DNA from: an uncultured Phocaeicola sp.
GTDB taxonomy: Bacteria; Bacteroidota; Bacteroidia; Bacteroidales; Bacteroidaceae
Direction of reading: 5' to 3'
NCBI GenBank assembly: GCA_944320135.1
Contig: CALUGI010000003.1
Span: 62,001-126,000 of the forward strand
Length of the DNA stretch: 64,000 nt
Shown: one piece after another, positions 1 through 8,594 of the stretch
How the letters are laid out: every line of letters begins with the position of its first letter
Numbering within the stretch: position 1 is the stretch's first letter
Made by a program: the position numbers and the translations under genes
The notes under the pieces: model-generated
The model's input: only the letters and a program-made list of their open reading frames with translations
Databases searched by the model: none
Told to the model about the DNA's origin: nothing

Positions 1-535
1 CATCTTTAAACGGATTGAGGAAGCCATGCTGAGCAGTAAAGTTCACTAAATAGTGTTCGCCAAGCTCAACGCCCAAGCCCCATTGGAGACCCAAGTCAAA
101 ACGGTTGCAATCTACACCTTTATCATCGAAGATTTTCCAATCATCGCCGCCATCCCAATGTTCTTTGTACTTACCACCAAGACCGAAAGCCAGATATGGA
201 CCTGCATTAATCACAAACTTTGTATTGTCAGTGATGTCAAACTTATAAGCAGCCAAGATGGGAATATCCAAATAAACCGGCCTTGCTGTCGCTTTCTCGT
301 CACCGTATTTCACCTTGTAACCCTTGGAAGTAATCATGATTCCCGGCTGGAAAGCCCAATTTTCATTGAACGCATAGTCAGCGCCCACTCCCATTGTGAA
401 ACCCGTAATTGCTTTCGAATCATCCAACTTGGTCATGTTGCTGAAGTTCATTCCAAACTTCACGTCCCATCTCAGTTGAGAGAAACCGACTGCGGCAACC
501 ATTCCCAAAGCGAGCGTCAAAAATAACTTTTTCAT
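1..535 (-). CDS. Outer-membrane beta-barrel protein (PorT/OMP_b-brl type), 3' end beyond window
   Basis: Reading the minus strand from an ATG at 535 gives an uninterrupted frame to the left edge, so only the N-terminal 178 or so residues are present. It opens with a signal peptide (MKKLFLTLALGMVAAVGFS) and continues in alternating beta-strand segments such as WDVKFGMNFSNM, FQPGIMITSKGYKV, FVINAGPYLAFGLGG and FDLGLQWGLGVEL. This pattern is typical of small Bacteroidota barrels of the outer membrane protein beta-barrel (PF13568-like) group. No catalytic residues are expected. Its role is unknown. A consensus Bacteroides promoter lies about 150 bp upstream, so it is transcribed alone or as the first gene of a unit running out of the window. 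Confidence 0.8.
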   Translation of the reverse strand, partial: MKKLFLTLALGMVAAVGFSQLRWDVKFGMNFSNMTKLDDSKAITGFTMGVGADYAFNENWAFQPGIMITSKGYKVKYGDEKATARPVYLDIPILAAYKFDITDNTKFVINAGPYLAFGLGGKYKEHWDGGDDWKIFDDKGVDCNRFDLGLQWGLGVELGEHYLVNFTAQHGFLNPFKD

Positions 536-684
536 AGTCTCAAAAATTTTAATTTGCGGCCAGCCCCCGTGACACCAAAATCAGTTTGGTTGTTGTTAAC
601 GGGAAAGGGCGGGAGCTGTTTCCGCTGCGCGAAAACCCCTTTTCCGTCTGTTGCTCGGATACGAATCCGTATCGCATCCGGATA

Positions 685-715
685 CAAAACTATAAAAAAC
701 TTTTAAAAGAACAAA
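685..715 (-). promoter_or_regulatory. Bacteroides-type promoter of the barrel gene
   Basis: Minus-strand TTTG (715-712), a 19-bp spacer, then TAGTTTTG (692-685) matches TTTG-N19/21-TAnnTTTG exactly. It would give a leader of about 145 nt to the ATG at 535. The leader contains a short inverted repeat (GATACG/CGTATC near 658-675). Confidence 0.7.
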
Positions 716-788
716 CGGAATCGAAACAAACCCGCCAAATTTATACAAATTAACAAGTCAAGAACGCCGGAAAACGCCGCGAGGTTTC

Positions 789-830
789 AAAAAAAGTCCC
801 CGACGCTTCGACGGAAACGCCGGGGACTTT
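789..830 (-). terminator. Rho-independent terminator of the GHL10 gene
   Basis: On the minus strand AAAGTCCCCG pairs with CGGGGACTTT across an 18-nt loop and is followed by a run of T. It lies directly after the stop of the 849-2348 gene. Confidence 0.8.
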
Positions 831-848
831 ATATGTGAAGCCGCGCGG

Positions 849-2348
849 TCAGAGCTTGACTTTCTTCGACACAGGTTTCGATTCGTTGTGCAGGCGGTCT
901 AAAGCTGTCACCACGTAGCGGTATTTCGTCTTGCCGTCTTCGTAGGGAAGTTTGCAGAACTCGTTGTGCGTGATGGCGACGATTCGCGAAGGGTCGTCGA
1001 GGTTCACCTTCTCTTTCCGCAGGAAGCGGTAGACCACGTAGTGCTTCGCCTCGTCCATGACAGTTTTCGCCTTCGGAGCCGTCCAGAACAGGATGTACCC
1101 GTCTTCCGTCCACACAGCCTTTACCTTGCGTACTTTCTTGGGAGCCTTGTCGTCGATGAAAGGCGAAGCGGGCCACAGGGCGGGGAACTTGTGGTATCTG
1201 TTTGCCAGCATGTCGCGGTAGTTGCCCTTGTTCTCCACCACCGCCGCCGCATACCACTGGCAGCTTCCCTGCACGGCAGGCAGCGAACGCTGCAAACTGT
1301 ACTTGGCCGGAATCTGGCTCTGGTTCGGATTCATCAGGTCGGGCTTCGTCACCGTCCGCACCACATCCTGGCCTATATAGAGAGGGCGCGCCGCCGCATT
1401 CTTCGCCCACCAGCGGACCAGCGTCTCATAGTCGGCGGCGGGATGGCCTATCTCCCAATAAATCTGCGGAATGTTGTAGTCCACCCATCCGTTGTTCACC
1501 CACAGCAGCACGTCGGCATAGAGGTCGTCGTAGTTCTGCAGGCCGTTGGTGTCGCTTCCGTTGGGGCTGCTCTTCTTGTTCCGGTAGATGCCGAAAGGCG
1601 ACACGCCGAACTTCACCCACGGCTTCGTGTCGCGCACCGTTTCGTGAATCTCCTTTATCAGCACGTTCACGTTGTCGCGCCTCCAGTCGCCCCGGTCGGT
1701 GAATCCCCGTCCGTAAGCCGCGAAGCTCAAATCGTCGGGAAACTCCTCTCCCGGATTCGGGTAAGGGTAGAAATAGTCGTCCATGTGGATGGCATCGACG
1801 TCATACCGGCTCACGATGTCGCGCACGATTTTGCAGATGTATTTGCGCGATTCGGGCAGTCCGGGGTCGAAGTAAAGCTGTCCGGCGTACTCTACGAACC
1901 ATTCGGGATGCGCATTGTACGGATGCAGCGGCGAGAGAGCGGTTGTTCCCTTCGTCTTTGCCCGATACGGGTTGATCCACGCATGAATCTCCATGTCGCG
2001 CTTGTGGCATTCCTCCACCATGAACTGCAACGGGTCCCACGCAGGCGAAGGCGCTTTCCCCTGCACTCCGGTCAGATACCGGCTCCAAGGCTCGAAAGGC
2101 GACTTGTACAAGGCGTCGGCCTCAGCCCTCACCTGAAAGATAACGGCGTTGATGCCCGCCCCCTTCAGGTTGTCGAGCTGTCCCGTCAGAGTCCTTTTCA
2201 TCTGCTCCGCCGGCATTCCCTGAAACTGCCCGTTGACGCACTGAATCCACGCGCCGCGAAACTCGCGTTTCGGGAACTGCCCTTGAGCGTATGCCGCGCA
2301 AATGCTGAAAATAAGCATCGCAACGGCCCAAAAACTTCTTGGTTTCAT
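849..2348 (-). CDS. GHL10/DUF187 family glycosidase-like protein (DigH-like)
   Basis: A secreted protein of about 499 residues. I place the start at ATG 2348 because the longer frame uses a TTG and this ATG begins the signal peptide (MKPRSFWAVAMLIFSICAAYA). The GHL10 TIM-barrel domain spans roughly residues 28-340, with family signatures FRGAWIQCVNG, INAVIFQVRAEADALY, IHAWINPYR, VDAIHMDDYFYPYP and VKFGVSPFGIYRNK. The Asp-Asp of HMDDYF is the usual active-site pair. The C-terminal 90 or so residues resemble a fibronectin-like sandwich. E. coli DigH of this family cuts denuded peptidoglycan glycans, so a cell-wall role is a reasonable inference. It overlaps a 35-residue ORF at its start through ATGA. 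Confidence 0.85.
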   Translation of the reverse strand: MKPRSFWAVAMLIFSICAAYAQGQFPKREFRGAWIQCVNGQFQGMPAEQMKRTLTGQLDNLKGAGINAVIFQVRAEADALYKSPFEPWSRYLTGVQGKAPSPAWDPLQFMVEECHKRDMEIHAWINPYRAKTKGTTALSPLHPYNAHPEWFVEYAGQLYFDPGLPESRKYICKIVRDIVSRYDVDAIHMDDYFYPYPNPGEEFPDDLSFAAYGRGFTDRGDWRRDNVNVLIKEIHETVRDTKPWVKFGVSPFGIYRNKKSSPNGSDTNGLQNYDDLYADVLLWVNNGWVDYNIPQIYWEIGHPAADYETLVRWWAKNAAARPLYIGQDVVRTVTKPDLMNPNQSQIPAKYSLQRSLPAVQGSCQWYAAAVVENKGNYRDMLANRYHKFPALWPASPFIDDKAPKKVRKVKAVWTEDGYILFWTAPKAKTVMDEAKHYVVYRFLRKEKVNLDDPSRIVAITHNEFCKLPYEDGKTKYRYVVTALDRLHNESKPVSKKVKL

Positions 2349-2452
2349 ATACAAGTACGCTTATTCAGTAAGTTTAATTCCTCTTCACTTTCTATTCTAT
2401 CCATCACATCAAGCATCTCCAATTGCGCTTTATTGAAAATAGTTCTGCCCAT
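2345..2452 (-). CDS. Small ORF (35 aa) translationally coupled to the GHL10 gene
   Basis: Minus-strand ATG at 2452 to TGA at 2345. The product is 35 residues, starts MGRTIFNKAQLEMLDVMDRI and continues as an acidic helix (ESEEEL) to a short basic tail. Its TGA overlaps the GHL10 ATG in the arrangement ATGA, which suggests coupled translation. A -7 box lies 28 bp upstream. The N-terminus reminds me of small Bacteroidota antitoxin-like proteins that begin with FNxAQxExLxxM, cut short. That likeness is from memory, so the family is uncertain. It could be a leader peptide or a remnant of a longer gene. Confidence 0.45.
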   Translation of the reverse strand: MGRTIFNKAQLEMLDVMDRIESEEELNLLNKRTCI

Positions 2453-2480
2453 ACTGATTATATATCCTTGTTTTATGCCA

Positions 2481-2488
2481 CAAAAGTA
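2481..2488 (-). promoter_or_regulatory. -7 box upstream of the 35-aa ORF and GHL10 gene
   Basis: Minus-strand TACTTTTG fits TAnnTTTG and lies 28 bp before the small ORF start. No TTTG is found at the -33 spacing. Confidence 0.4.
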
Positions 2489-2616
2489 ATCAATTCAAAC
2501 AAGAAAGCAGTGAATCATCCGGAAAAAACGGAGCGCGTTTCTAAAAAAAGTCGCTATCTTTGTTGGCACGAAGATAAGATGCGGCTCGGAAATGAAAGGG
2601 AAATCTGCGCTTTCCC

Positions 2617-2647
2617 TTTGCATTCCTCTCGCCTTTCGCTATCTTTG
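2617..2647 (+). promoter_or_regulatory. uvrA promoter
   Basis: TTTG (2617-2620), 19-bp spacer, TATCTTTG (2640-2647) is a full match to the Bacteroides consensus, 26 bp before the uvrA ATG. A second TATCTTTG at 2555-2562 lacks a -33 box. Confidence 0.75.
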
Positions 2648-2673
2648 CACGTCCAACCAAGGAAAAAGAAATC

Positions 2674-5454
2674 ATGTCGGAGAGCAACTGCATAACGATC
2701 AAGGGAGCGAAAGTAAACAACCTGAAGAACATCGACGTAAACATACCGCGCAACAAGTTAGTTGTCATCACGGGACTGTCCGGTTCCGGGAAGTCATCGC
2801 TGGCGTTCGACACGCTCTATGCCGAAGGGCAGCGGCGTTACGTGGAAAGCCTTTCGTCGTATGCCCGCCAGTTCCTGGGCAGGATGAGCAAACCGGAATG
2901 CGACTTCATCAAAGGGATTCCACCGGCCATCGCCATCGAGCAGAAGGTCATCAGCCGCAACCCGCGCTCCACCGTAGGGACTTCGACCGAAATCTACGAA
3001 TACCTCCGGCTGCTTTTCGCACGTGTGGGGAAGACCTATTCGCCCGTCAGCGGCAAATTGGTGAAGAAAGACAGCCCCGAAGACATCGTCAACTGTATGC
3101 TGGCCCATCCGAAAGGGACTCGCTATACCGTGCTCACCCCCATCCTTCCGCGCGACGGACGCTCGTTCCCCGAACAGTTGGACATGGACATGAAACAGGG
3201 CTTCACCCGTCTGGAAGTGAACGGGGAAATGACACGTATCGAAGACTACATTTATAATGAAAAGGACACCGTTTATCTGCTGGTCGACCGCATGAGCTGC
3301 GACGACAGCAAGGACGCGATAAGCCGGTTGACCGACTCGGCGGAAACGGCCATGTATGAGGGGGACGGAGCCTGCCTGCTGCGCTTCTATCTGCCCGACG
3401 GAACAACCGAACTCCATTCGTTCAGCACCAAGTTCGAAGCGGACGGAATGAAATTCGAGGAACCGAGCGACCAGATGTTCTCGTTCAACTCACCCATCGG
3501 AGCCTGCCCCACCTGCGAAGGCTTCGGCAAGATTATCGGAATCGACGAACATCTTGTGATACCCAACCGGGCGCTGAGCGTGTATGACGGAGCGGTAATC
3601 TGCTGGCGGGGAGAAAAAATGGGCGAATGGCTCAACGAGTTTCTCCGAGAAGCCCCGGCGCACGACTTTCCCATCTTCGCTCCTTATTACGAACTGACCC
3701 AGGAACAGAAAGACTATCTCTGGCACGGGCCGCGCGACAAGGCATGTATCGATTCGTTCTTCAAGATGCTTGAAGAAAACCAGTACAAAATTCAATACCG
3801 CGTCATGCTGGCCCGATACAGAGGCAAGACTATCTGCCCCACCTGCCACGGAAGCCGGCTGAAGAAGGAAGCGAACTATGTACGTGTGGGCGGAAAGAAT
3901 ATCTCCGAGCTGGTCGAGATGCCGGTATATGAGCTGAAAGAGTTCTTCCGCACGTTGCAGCTCAACGAACACGACCGCACCATAGCCAAAAGGCTGCTCG
4001 ACGAAATCACTAACCGTCTGACCTTCCTTGACGACGTAGGCTTGGGATACCTCACGCTCAACCGCCTGAGCAACACCCTGTCCGGCGGCGAAAGCCAGCG
4101 AATCAACCTCGCCACTTCCTTGGGAAGCAGTCTGGTAGGCTCGCTCTACATCCTTGACGAACCGAGTATCGGGCTGCATAGCCGTGACACGACCCGACTG
4201 ATAAAAGTATTGCGCCAGCTCCAGCAATTGGGGAATACGGTTGTCGTAGTGGAACACGACGAAGAAATCATCCGTGCAGCCGACTACATCATCGACATCG
4301 GGCCAAAAGCGGGACGTTTGGGAGGGGAAATCGTGTATCAAGGAGACATGAACAACCTGAAGCCGGGGAGCGACAGCTATACCGTGAAGTACCTGCTCGG
4401 AGAAGAAACCATCGAATGTCCCAAAACGCACCGCCCGTGGAACAACTATATCGAAATCAAAGGAGCGAGAGAGAACAACCTGAAAGGCATCAACGTGCGC
4501 TTCCCGCTCAACGTGATGACGGTAGTGACCGGCGTGAGCGGTTCGGGCAAAAGTACGCTGGTGCGCGACATTTTCTACAAAGCGCTCAAACGCGAATACA
4601 GCGAAGCGAGCGACCGTCCCGGCGAGTTCGTTTCATTGGAAGGCGACATCAGACAGGTAAGCGACATCGAGTTCGTAGACCAGAACCCGATAGGCAAGTC
4701 GTCACGAAGCAATCCGGTGACTTATATCAAGGCATACGACGAAATACGCAAGCTGTTCGCCGACCAGCCCCTGTCGAAGCAGATGGGATATACGGCCGGA
4801 TACTTCTCCTTCAACACCGAAGGCGGACGATGCGAAGAATGCAAAGGAGAAGGTACGGTGACCGTAGAGATGCAGTTCATGGCCGACCTCGTATTAGAAT
4901 GCGAATCGTGTCATGGCAAACGCTTCAAGAAGGAAACGCTGGAAGTGACGTTCGAGGGAAAAAACATCTACGACATACTGGAGATGACCGTAAACCAAGC
5001 TATCGAGTTCTTTACGGAACACAACCAAAAGAAGATTGTGAAGAAACTGCAACCGCTGCAAGATGTAGGATTAGGCTACATCAAACTGGGACAATCGTCC
5101 TCCACTCTGTCGGGAGGCGAGAACCAGCGCGTGAAACTGGCCTACTTCCTTAGCATCGAGAAGGCCCAACCGACCATCTTCGTATTCGACGAGCCGACCA
5201 CGGGACTGCATTTCCACGACATCAAGAAGCTCCTTCACGTATTCGACGCGCTCATCAGCCGAGGGCATACAATCGTCATCATCGAGCACAACATGGATGT
5301 CATCAAATGCGCCGACTATATTATCGACCTCGGACCGGAAGGAGGCGACATGGGAGGCAATCTGGTCATAGCCGGGACACCGGAGGAAGTGGCCGAATGC
5401 GCAACGTCTTATACAGGCCGGTATCTGAAAGAGAAAATGAAGAGTGAAGAATGA
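2674..5454 (+). CDS. uvrA: Excinuclease ABC subunit A (UvrA) with incomplete first zinc module
   Basis: At 926 residues it is close to the usual 940 or so. UvrA finds bulky lesions and loads UvrB in nucleotide excision repair. Both ABC modules are complete: Walker A GLSGSGKS near residue 34, signature LSGGESQR, D-loop [10 protein letters not shown] in the first half, then [21 protein letters not shown] and [11 protein letters not shown] in the second. The second zinc module is intact (CEECKGEG and CESCHGKR). The first zinc module keeps only CPTC (residues 278-281): the partner CPxC expected about 25 residues earlier is EADG (255-258). The usual CP-H motif near residue 122 is YSPVSG. The reading frame is clean, so this is divergence, not damage. 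It may be one of several UvrA paralogs. Confidence 0.95.
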   Translation: MSESNCITIKGAKVNNLKNIDVNIPRNKLVVITGLSGSGKSSLAFDTLYAEGQRRYVESLSSYARQFLGRMSKPECDFIKGIPPAIAIEQKVISRNPRSTVGTSTEIYEYLRLLFARVGKTYSPVSGKLVKKDSPEDIVNCMLAHPKGTRYTVLTPILPRDGRSFPEQLDMDMKQGFTRLEVNGEMTRIEDYIYNEKDTVYLLVDRMSCDDSKDAISRLTDSAETAMYEGDGACLLRFYLPDGTTELHSFSTKFEADGMKFEEPSDQMFSFNSPIGACPTCEGFGKIIGIDEHLVIPNRALSVYDGAVICWRGEKMGEWLNEFLREAPAHDFPIFAPYYELTQEQKDYLWHGPRDKACIDSFFKMLEENQYKIQYRVMLARYRGKTICPTCHGSRLKKEANYVRVGGKNISELVEMPVYELKEFFRTLQLNEHDRTIAKRLLDEITNRLTFLDDVGLGYLTLNRLSNTLSGGESQRINLATSLGSSLVGSLYILDEPSIGLHSRDTTRLIKVLRQLQQLGNTVVVVEHDEEIIRAADYIIDIGPKAGRLGGEIVYQGDMNNLKPGSDSYTVKYLLGEETIECPKTHRPWNNYIEIKGARENNLKGINVRFPLNVMTVVTGVSGSGKSTLVRDIFYKALKREYSEASDRPGEFVSLEGDIRQVSDIEFVDQNPIGKSSRSNPVTYIKAYDEIRKLFADQPLSKQMGYTAGYFSFNTEGGRCEECKGEGTVTVEMQFMADLVLECESCHGKRFKKETLEVTFEGKNIYDILEMTVNQAIEFFTEHNQKKIVKKLQPLQDVGLGYIKLGQSSSTLSGGENQRVKLAYFLSIEKAQPTIFVFDEPTTGLHFHDIKKLLHVFDALISRGHTIVIIEHNMDVIKCADYIIDLGPEGGDMGGNLVIAGTPEEVAECATSYTGRYLKEKMKSEE

Positions 5455-5480
5455 AAGGCAAACGCCTGATTCTTCACTCT
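5441..5480. terminator. Hairpin between convergent uvrA and uxuA
   Basis: A 12-bp perfect inverted repeat (AGAGTGAAGAAT with ATTCTTCACTCT) overlaps the uvrA stop codon and lies 36 bp from the end of uxuA. It has no strong T tail on the plus strand. Confidence 0.45.
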
Positions 5481-5515
5481 CCGCCCTTCATTCTTCATTT
5501 CCAAAGAAAGGATAT

Positions 5516-6691
5516 TTATTTCTTCAGTTCGTCATCCACAACGGCCATCATGCCTTCCACTTGGGCAAGCGCCAACATGCGTCCGTGGAACGAATAGCCC
5601 GGATTGTAGCCTTTGTCTTCATCGCCCAACATCGTGCGTCCGTGATCGACACGCATCGGCAGGCCCGGATTTTCCGTTTCAAAGATACGAATCAAGTCTA
5701 TCAGATGGCCGCGTCCCTGCAAGTGGGAACTTTCGATGAAGTTTCCTCCCGGCATGGCGGCCGTGCTCCGCAGATGAACGAAATGAGTGCGTTTCGCAAA
5801 CTTGCGCGCAAGTTCACGGGTGTCATTGTGCTCGCCTGCGCTCAGCGAACCGGCGCAGAACGTCAAGCCGTTGTGCGGATTGTCGACTGCGTTCAGGAAC
5901 CATGCAATGTCTTCTTCATTGGTCACGATACGCGGAAGTCCCAAAATCTGGAAAGGAGGATCGTCCGGATGCACGCACATATTTACCCCGTATTCTTCGC
6001 ACACCGGCATCACGGCAGCCAGGAAATAGCGCATGTTCTCGCGCAAAGCGTCCCTGTCGATGCCGTCGTACAGAGCCAGCAAACGCTTGAAGATTGCCAC
6101 CGGATTTTTGTCTCCTTCTTTGATGTTCCCGTTCACGAAGCCTTGGGTCTTGACGATAATCGAGTCAATCAGCTCATCCTTTTCGGCTTCGGTTATCACC
6201 TTGTCGAGTTCGGCCACCTTGCGGAGTTCCTCCTCGGTATAGTCAGCCTCCGCTCCGGCACGGCAGAGAATCTTCGTGTCGAAATAGGCGAAGCGGATGC
6301 GGTCGTAATACAGCGAAGTGCTCCCGTCGGGCCAAGGATGCGCCAGGTCAGTACGCACCCAGTCGATGACAGGCATGAAGTTATAGCATACGGTCTTCAC
6401 GCCGCATTTGCCCAAGTTCGCCAGACTCACTTTGTAGTTTTCAATCAGCTGTTCGCGTTCAGGCCCCGCATACTTGATTGCTTCGCACACGGGAAGGCTT
6501 TCAACCACCGACCAGCGGAGGCCATACGACTCAATGTAAGACTTCAAACCATTGATTGCCTCTACCGTCCAGATTTCGCCGTTCGGCACGTCGTGCAAGG
6601 CCGTGACGATTCCTTCCACTCCTATCTGGCGAAGCATCGAAAGCGTTATCTTGTCGTTCTTGCCGAACCAGCGCCATGTCTTTTCCATCAT
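5516..6691 (-). CDS. uxuA: Mannonate dehydratase
   Basis: 391 residues, the normal UxuA length. The enzyme dehydrates D-mannonate to 2-keto-3-deoxy-D-gluconate in hexuronate catabolism. Family hallmarks are the start MMEKTWRWFGKNDKITLSML, the segment IVTALHDVPNGEIW, CYNFMPVIDWVRTDL with its metal-site region, VCVHPDDPPFQILGLPRIV-like text (here MCVHPDDPPFQILGLPRI), FCAGSLSAGEHND and the C-terminal MRVDHGRTM. It follows the SDR gene by 14 bp on the same strand, so the two form an operon converting fructuronate or mannonate. The divergent AraC gene is the probable regulator. Confidence 0.95.
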   Translation of the reverse strand: MMEKTWRWFGKNDKITLSMLRQIGVEGIVTALHDVPNGEIWTVEAINGLKSYIESYGLRWSVVESLPVCEAIKYAGPEREQLIENYKVSLANLGKCGVKTVCYNFMPVIDWVRTDLAHPWPDGSTSLYYDRIRFAYFDTKILCRAGAEADYTEEELRKVAELDKVITEAEKDELIDSIIVKTQGFVNGNIKEGDKNPVAIFKRLLALYDGIDRDALRENMRYFLAAVMPVCEEYGVNMCVHPDDPPFQILGLPRIVTNEEDIAWFLNAVDNPHNGLTFCAGSLSAGEHNDTRELARKFAKRTHFVHLRSTAAMPGGNFIESSHLQGRGHLIDLIRIFETENPGLPMRVDHGRTMLGDEDKGYNPGYSFHGRMLALAQVEGMMAVVDDELKK

Positions 6692-6705
6692 AATTCAATC
6701 CTCCT

Positions 6706-7521
6706 TTATACACCACTGAATGCACTGAAACCTCCGTCAATCGGCAGCATGGCGCCGGTTACGAAACTTGCCGCATCGCTGCAAAGGAACTGTACCGCAC
6801 CGTTCAACTCGTTGATGTCGCCGAAACGCTTGAACGGAGTCTTCGCCAACACCTTCTTGCTGCGGTCGGTGAGCGAACCGTCCGGGTTGATAAGCACGCG
6901 GCGGTTCTGGTCGCCGATGAAGAATCCCGGAGCGATGGCGTTCACGCGGATTCCGTCGCCGTATTTCAACGCCATCTCGCTTGCCAGCCACTGGGTGAAG
7001 TTGGCCACAGCGGTTTTGGCAGCCGAATAGCCCGGCACGCGGGTAATTGCGCTGTATGCGGCCATAGACGACACGTTTACGATACATCCGCTTTTCTGGG
7101 CCGCCATCACCTTGCCGAAAATCATTGAAGGATAAACCGTTCCGTTCATGTTCAGATTGGTCACCTTTTCCCAGCAGGCAATGTCCATGTCATAGAAATG
7201 CTGGTCGGGGTCCAGCGTTGCGCCCGGCATATTTCCCCCGGCAATGTTCAGCAGGATGTCGATATGTCCCCATTTCGCCACAATCTCGTCGGCTACCTTC
7301 TGCAAACTTTCCACATCAAGCACGTTGCCCAAAATGCCGATTACGTCTTCGCCATACTGTTTCAGCTCGGCCACACGATTGTCAAGCTGCTCCTGACGGA
7401 TGTCGATTGCAACCACTTTCGCTCCCTGCTGCACAAAATGCCGGGCAATGTTTCCGCCCAACACGCCTCCGGCACCGGTAATCACCGCTACCTTGCCGGC
7501 AATGCTAAATAATTCGTTCAT
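6706..7521 (-). CDS. SDR oxidoreductase, probable D-mannonate (fructuronate) oxidoreductase
   Basis: 271 residues with a classical short-chain dehydrogenase fold: the NAD(P) motif TGAGGVLGG near residue 16, NIAGGN in place of NNAG, catalytic Ser in NVSSMAAYS, and YSAAK as the YxxxK motif near residue 160. The C-terminal AIAPGFF, the long insertion IGDQNRRVLINPDGSLTDR and the ending GAMLPIDGGFSAFSGV match Bacteroidota SDRs that replace UxuB. Being first in the operon with uxuA supports interconversion of D-fructuronate and D-mannonate. The assignment of substrate rests on this context. Confidence 0.8.
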   Translation of the reverse strand: MNELFSIAGKVAVITGAGGVLGGNIARHFVQQGAKVVAIDIRQEQLDNRVAELKQYGEDVIGILGNVLDVESLQKVADEIVAKWGHIDILLNIAGGNMPGATLDPDQHFYDMDIACWEKVTNLNMNGTVYPSMIFGKVMAAQKSGCIVNVSSMAAYSAITRVPGYSAAKTAVANFTQWLASEMALKYGDGIRVNAIAPGFFIGDQNRRVLINPDGSLTDRSKKVLAKTPFKRFGDINELNGAVQFLCSDAASFVTGAMLPIDGGFSAFSGV

Positions 7522-7716
7522 TGTTTGTTGTATTTATATAAGGTTTATATCACTCTTCGCTGTCCGATACGAAAACGCCGGGACGTTTTTCCGAAAAGAC
7601 GGGCAGCCTTTCCGGAGAAAACGGGCGGATTTCCTTTCTTGTCCGCTGCAAAAATAATCGGATTTTGAACGCCCTATTGTGCGGATATTTGCAAATGATT
7701 TGCGTATTTTTGCAGC
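7522..7716. other. Divergent control region of the uxu operon and its AraC gene, with GC-rich phased units
   Basis: It contains a plus TATTTTTG (7705-7712) just before the AraC ATG and a minus TATTTTTG (7656-7649) for the SDR gene, neither with a TTTG at the -33 spacing. Bases 7571-7650 hold about three degenerate units of some 23 nt that start GCCGGGACG, CGGGCAGCC and GGGCGGATT, each followed by a TTTCC-like core. Confidence 0.5.
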
Positions 7717-8580
7717 ATGAAGAAATTAATCAACGAACAGCTCGCCATCACGCGCACAAATCCCATCAAAGCACGGCTTTACGACTATCCGCGCTTCACC
7801 TACCCGTGGCATTTCCACAGCGAATACGAGTTTATTTTCATAGAAAAAGGAAGGGGACAATGTTTGGCAGGCGACAGCATCGCCGACTATTCCGAGGGCG
7901 ACGGCATCTTGTTCGGCTCCAACCTCCCCCACTGTATGCAGACGCTTCCGGAAGATGCTGCCGACGAAAGGTTCCGCGTGCAAGGAGCCATCATCCAGTT
8001 TGAAAAAGACTTCATGCAATATTCCTTTTCCCACTACATCCAGTTCAATTCTATCCGGAACTTGCTGGAAGAAGCGCAGCAGGGCATCTGCTTTTCGCTG
8101 AAAGGCTGCGCAAACATTGCCCGTACAGTCAGACTTATCCCGCACACGGAAGGAATGGAACAGGTGATACACATTCTGACGCTGCTTCAAGCCCTTTCTG
8201 CACTCCCGCGAAAGCGGCTTATCGCATCGCCCAACTACAGTCCGGCCGCATCATCGTTTTCCGACAAGAAAGTGGGAAAAGTTATCGCCTACCTCAGCAA
8301 ACGCTACACGCAAGACGTGAGCCTGCCGGAAATCGCCTCGTTCGTAGCCATGTCGCCCGCATCCTTCTGCCGCTATTTCAAGGCGAACACCGGAAAAACG
8401 CTCACCCGCTTCATCCACGAAATGCGCATAGGATATGCCTGCAAGCTGCTCTCGTCGGACACGATGAACGTCTCGCAAATCAGCGCAGTGTGCGGTTACG
8501 ACTCTATCACGCCTTTCAACCGGCACTTCAAGGAAATCACAGGAATGACCCCTACGCAATATAAAGAAAAAGTGAGATAA
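7717..8580 (+). CDS. AraC-family transcriptional regulator (cupin type)
   Basis: 287 residues. The N-terminal half is a cupin-like sensor (PWHFHSEYEFIFIEKGRG, then GDGILFGSNLPH). The C-terminal 100 residues carry two helix-turn-helix motifs (LPEIASFVAMSPASFCRYFK and VSQISAVCGYDSITPFNRHFK) and the family ending GMTPTQYKEKVR. It is divergent from the SDR-uxuA operon across 195 bp, the usual layout for a local sugar-acid regulator. That it answers to a hexuronate intermediate is inference from position. The stop is 14 bp from the convergent peptidase gene. Confidence 0.85.
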   Translation: MKKLINEQLAITRTNPIKARLYDYPRFTYPWHFHSEYEFIFIEKGRGQCLAGDSIADYSEGDGILFGSNLPHCMQTLPEDAADERFRVQGAIIQFEKDFMQYSFSHYIQFNSIRNLLEEAQQGICFSLKGCANIARTVRLIPHTEGMEQVIHILTLLQALSALPRKRLIASPNYSPAASSFSDKKVGKVIAYLSKRYTQDVSLPEIASFVAMSPASFCRYFKANTGKTLTRFIHEMRIGYACKLLSSDTMNVSQISAVCGYDSITPFNRHFKEITGMTPTQYKEKVR

Positions 8581-8594
8581 AACAGAGAAGAACG

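Larger units (their letters stand above)
536..848. other. Intergenic region, 313 bp
   Basis: It holds the barrel-gene promoter (685-715), a leader without a convincing ORF, and the terminator of the GHL10 gene (789-830). The stretch 755-788 has a weak GC-rich repeat-like texture (cgccggaaaacgccgc). No RNA gene is recognisable. Confidence 0.6.

Noticed and set aside
53-526. Plus-strand open frame of 157 codons at the left edge
   Set aside because: The minus strand of the same bases encodes a signal peptide and an outer-membrane barrel from ATG 535. The plus frame shows no domain.
5444-7030. 528-codon plus-strand frame opposite uxuA
   Set aside because: It covers the mannonate dehydratase and part of the SDR gene on the minus strand. 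Its protein is low in family signal and rich in His, Arg and Val as expected of a reverse-strand shadow.
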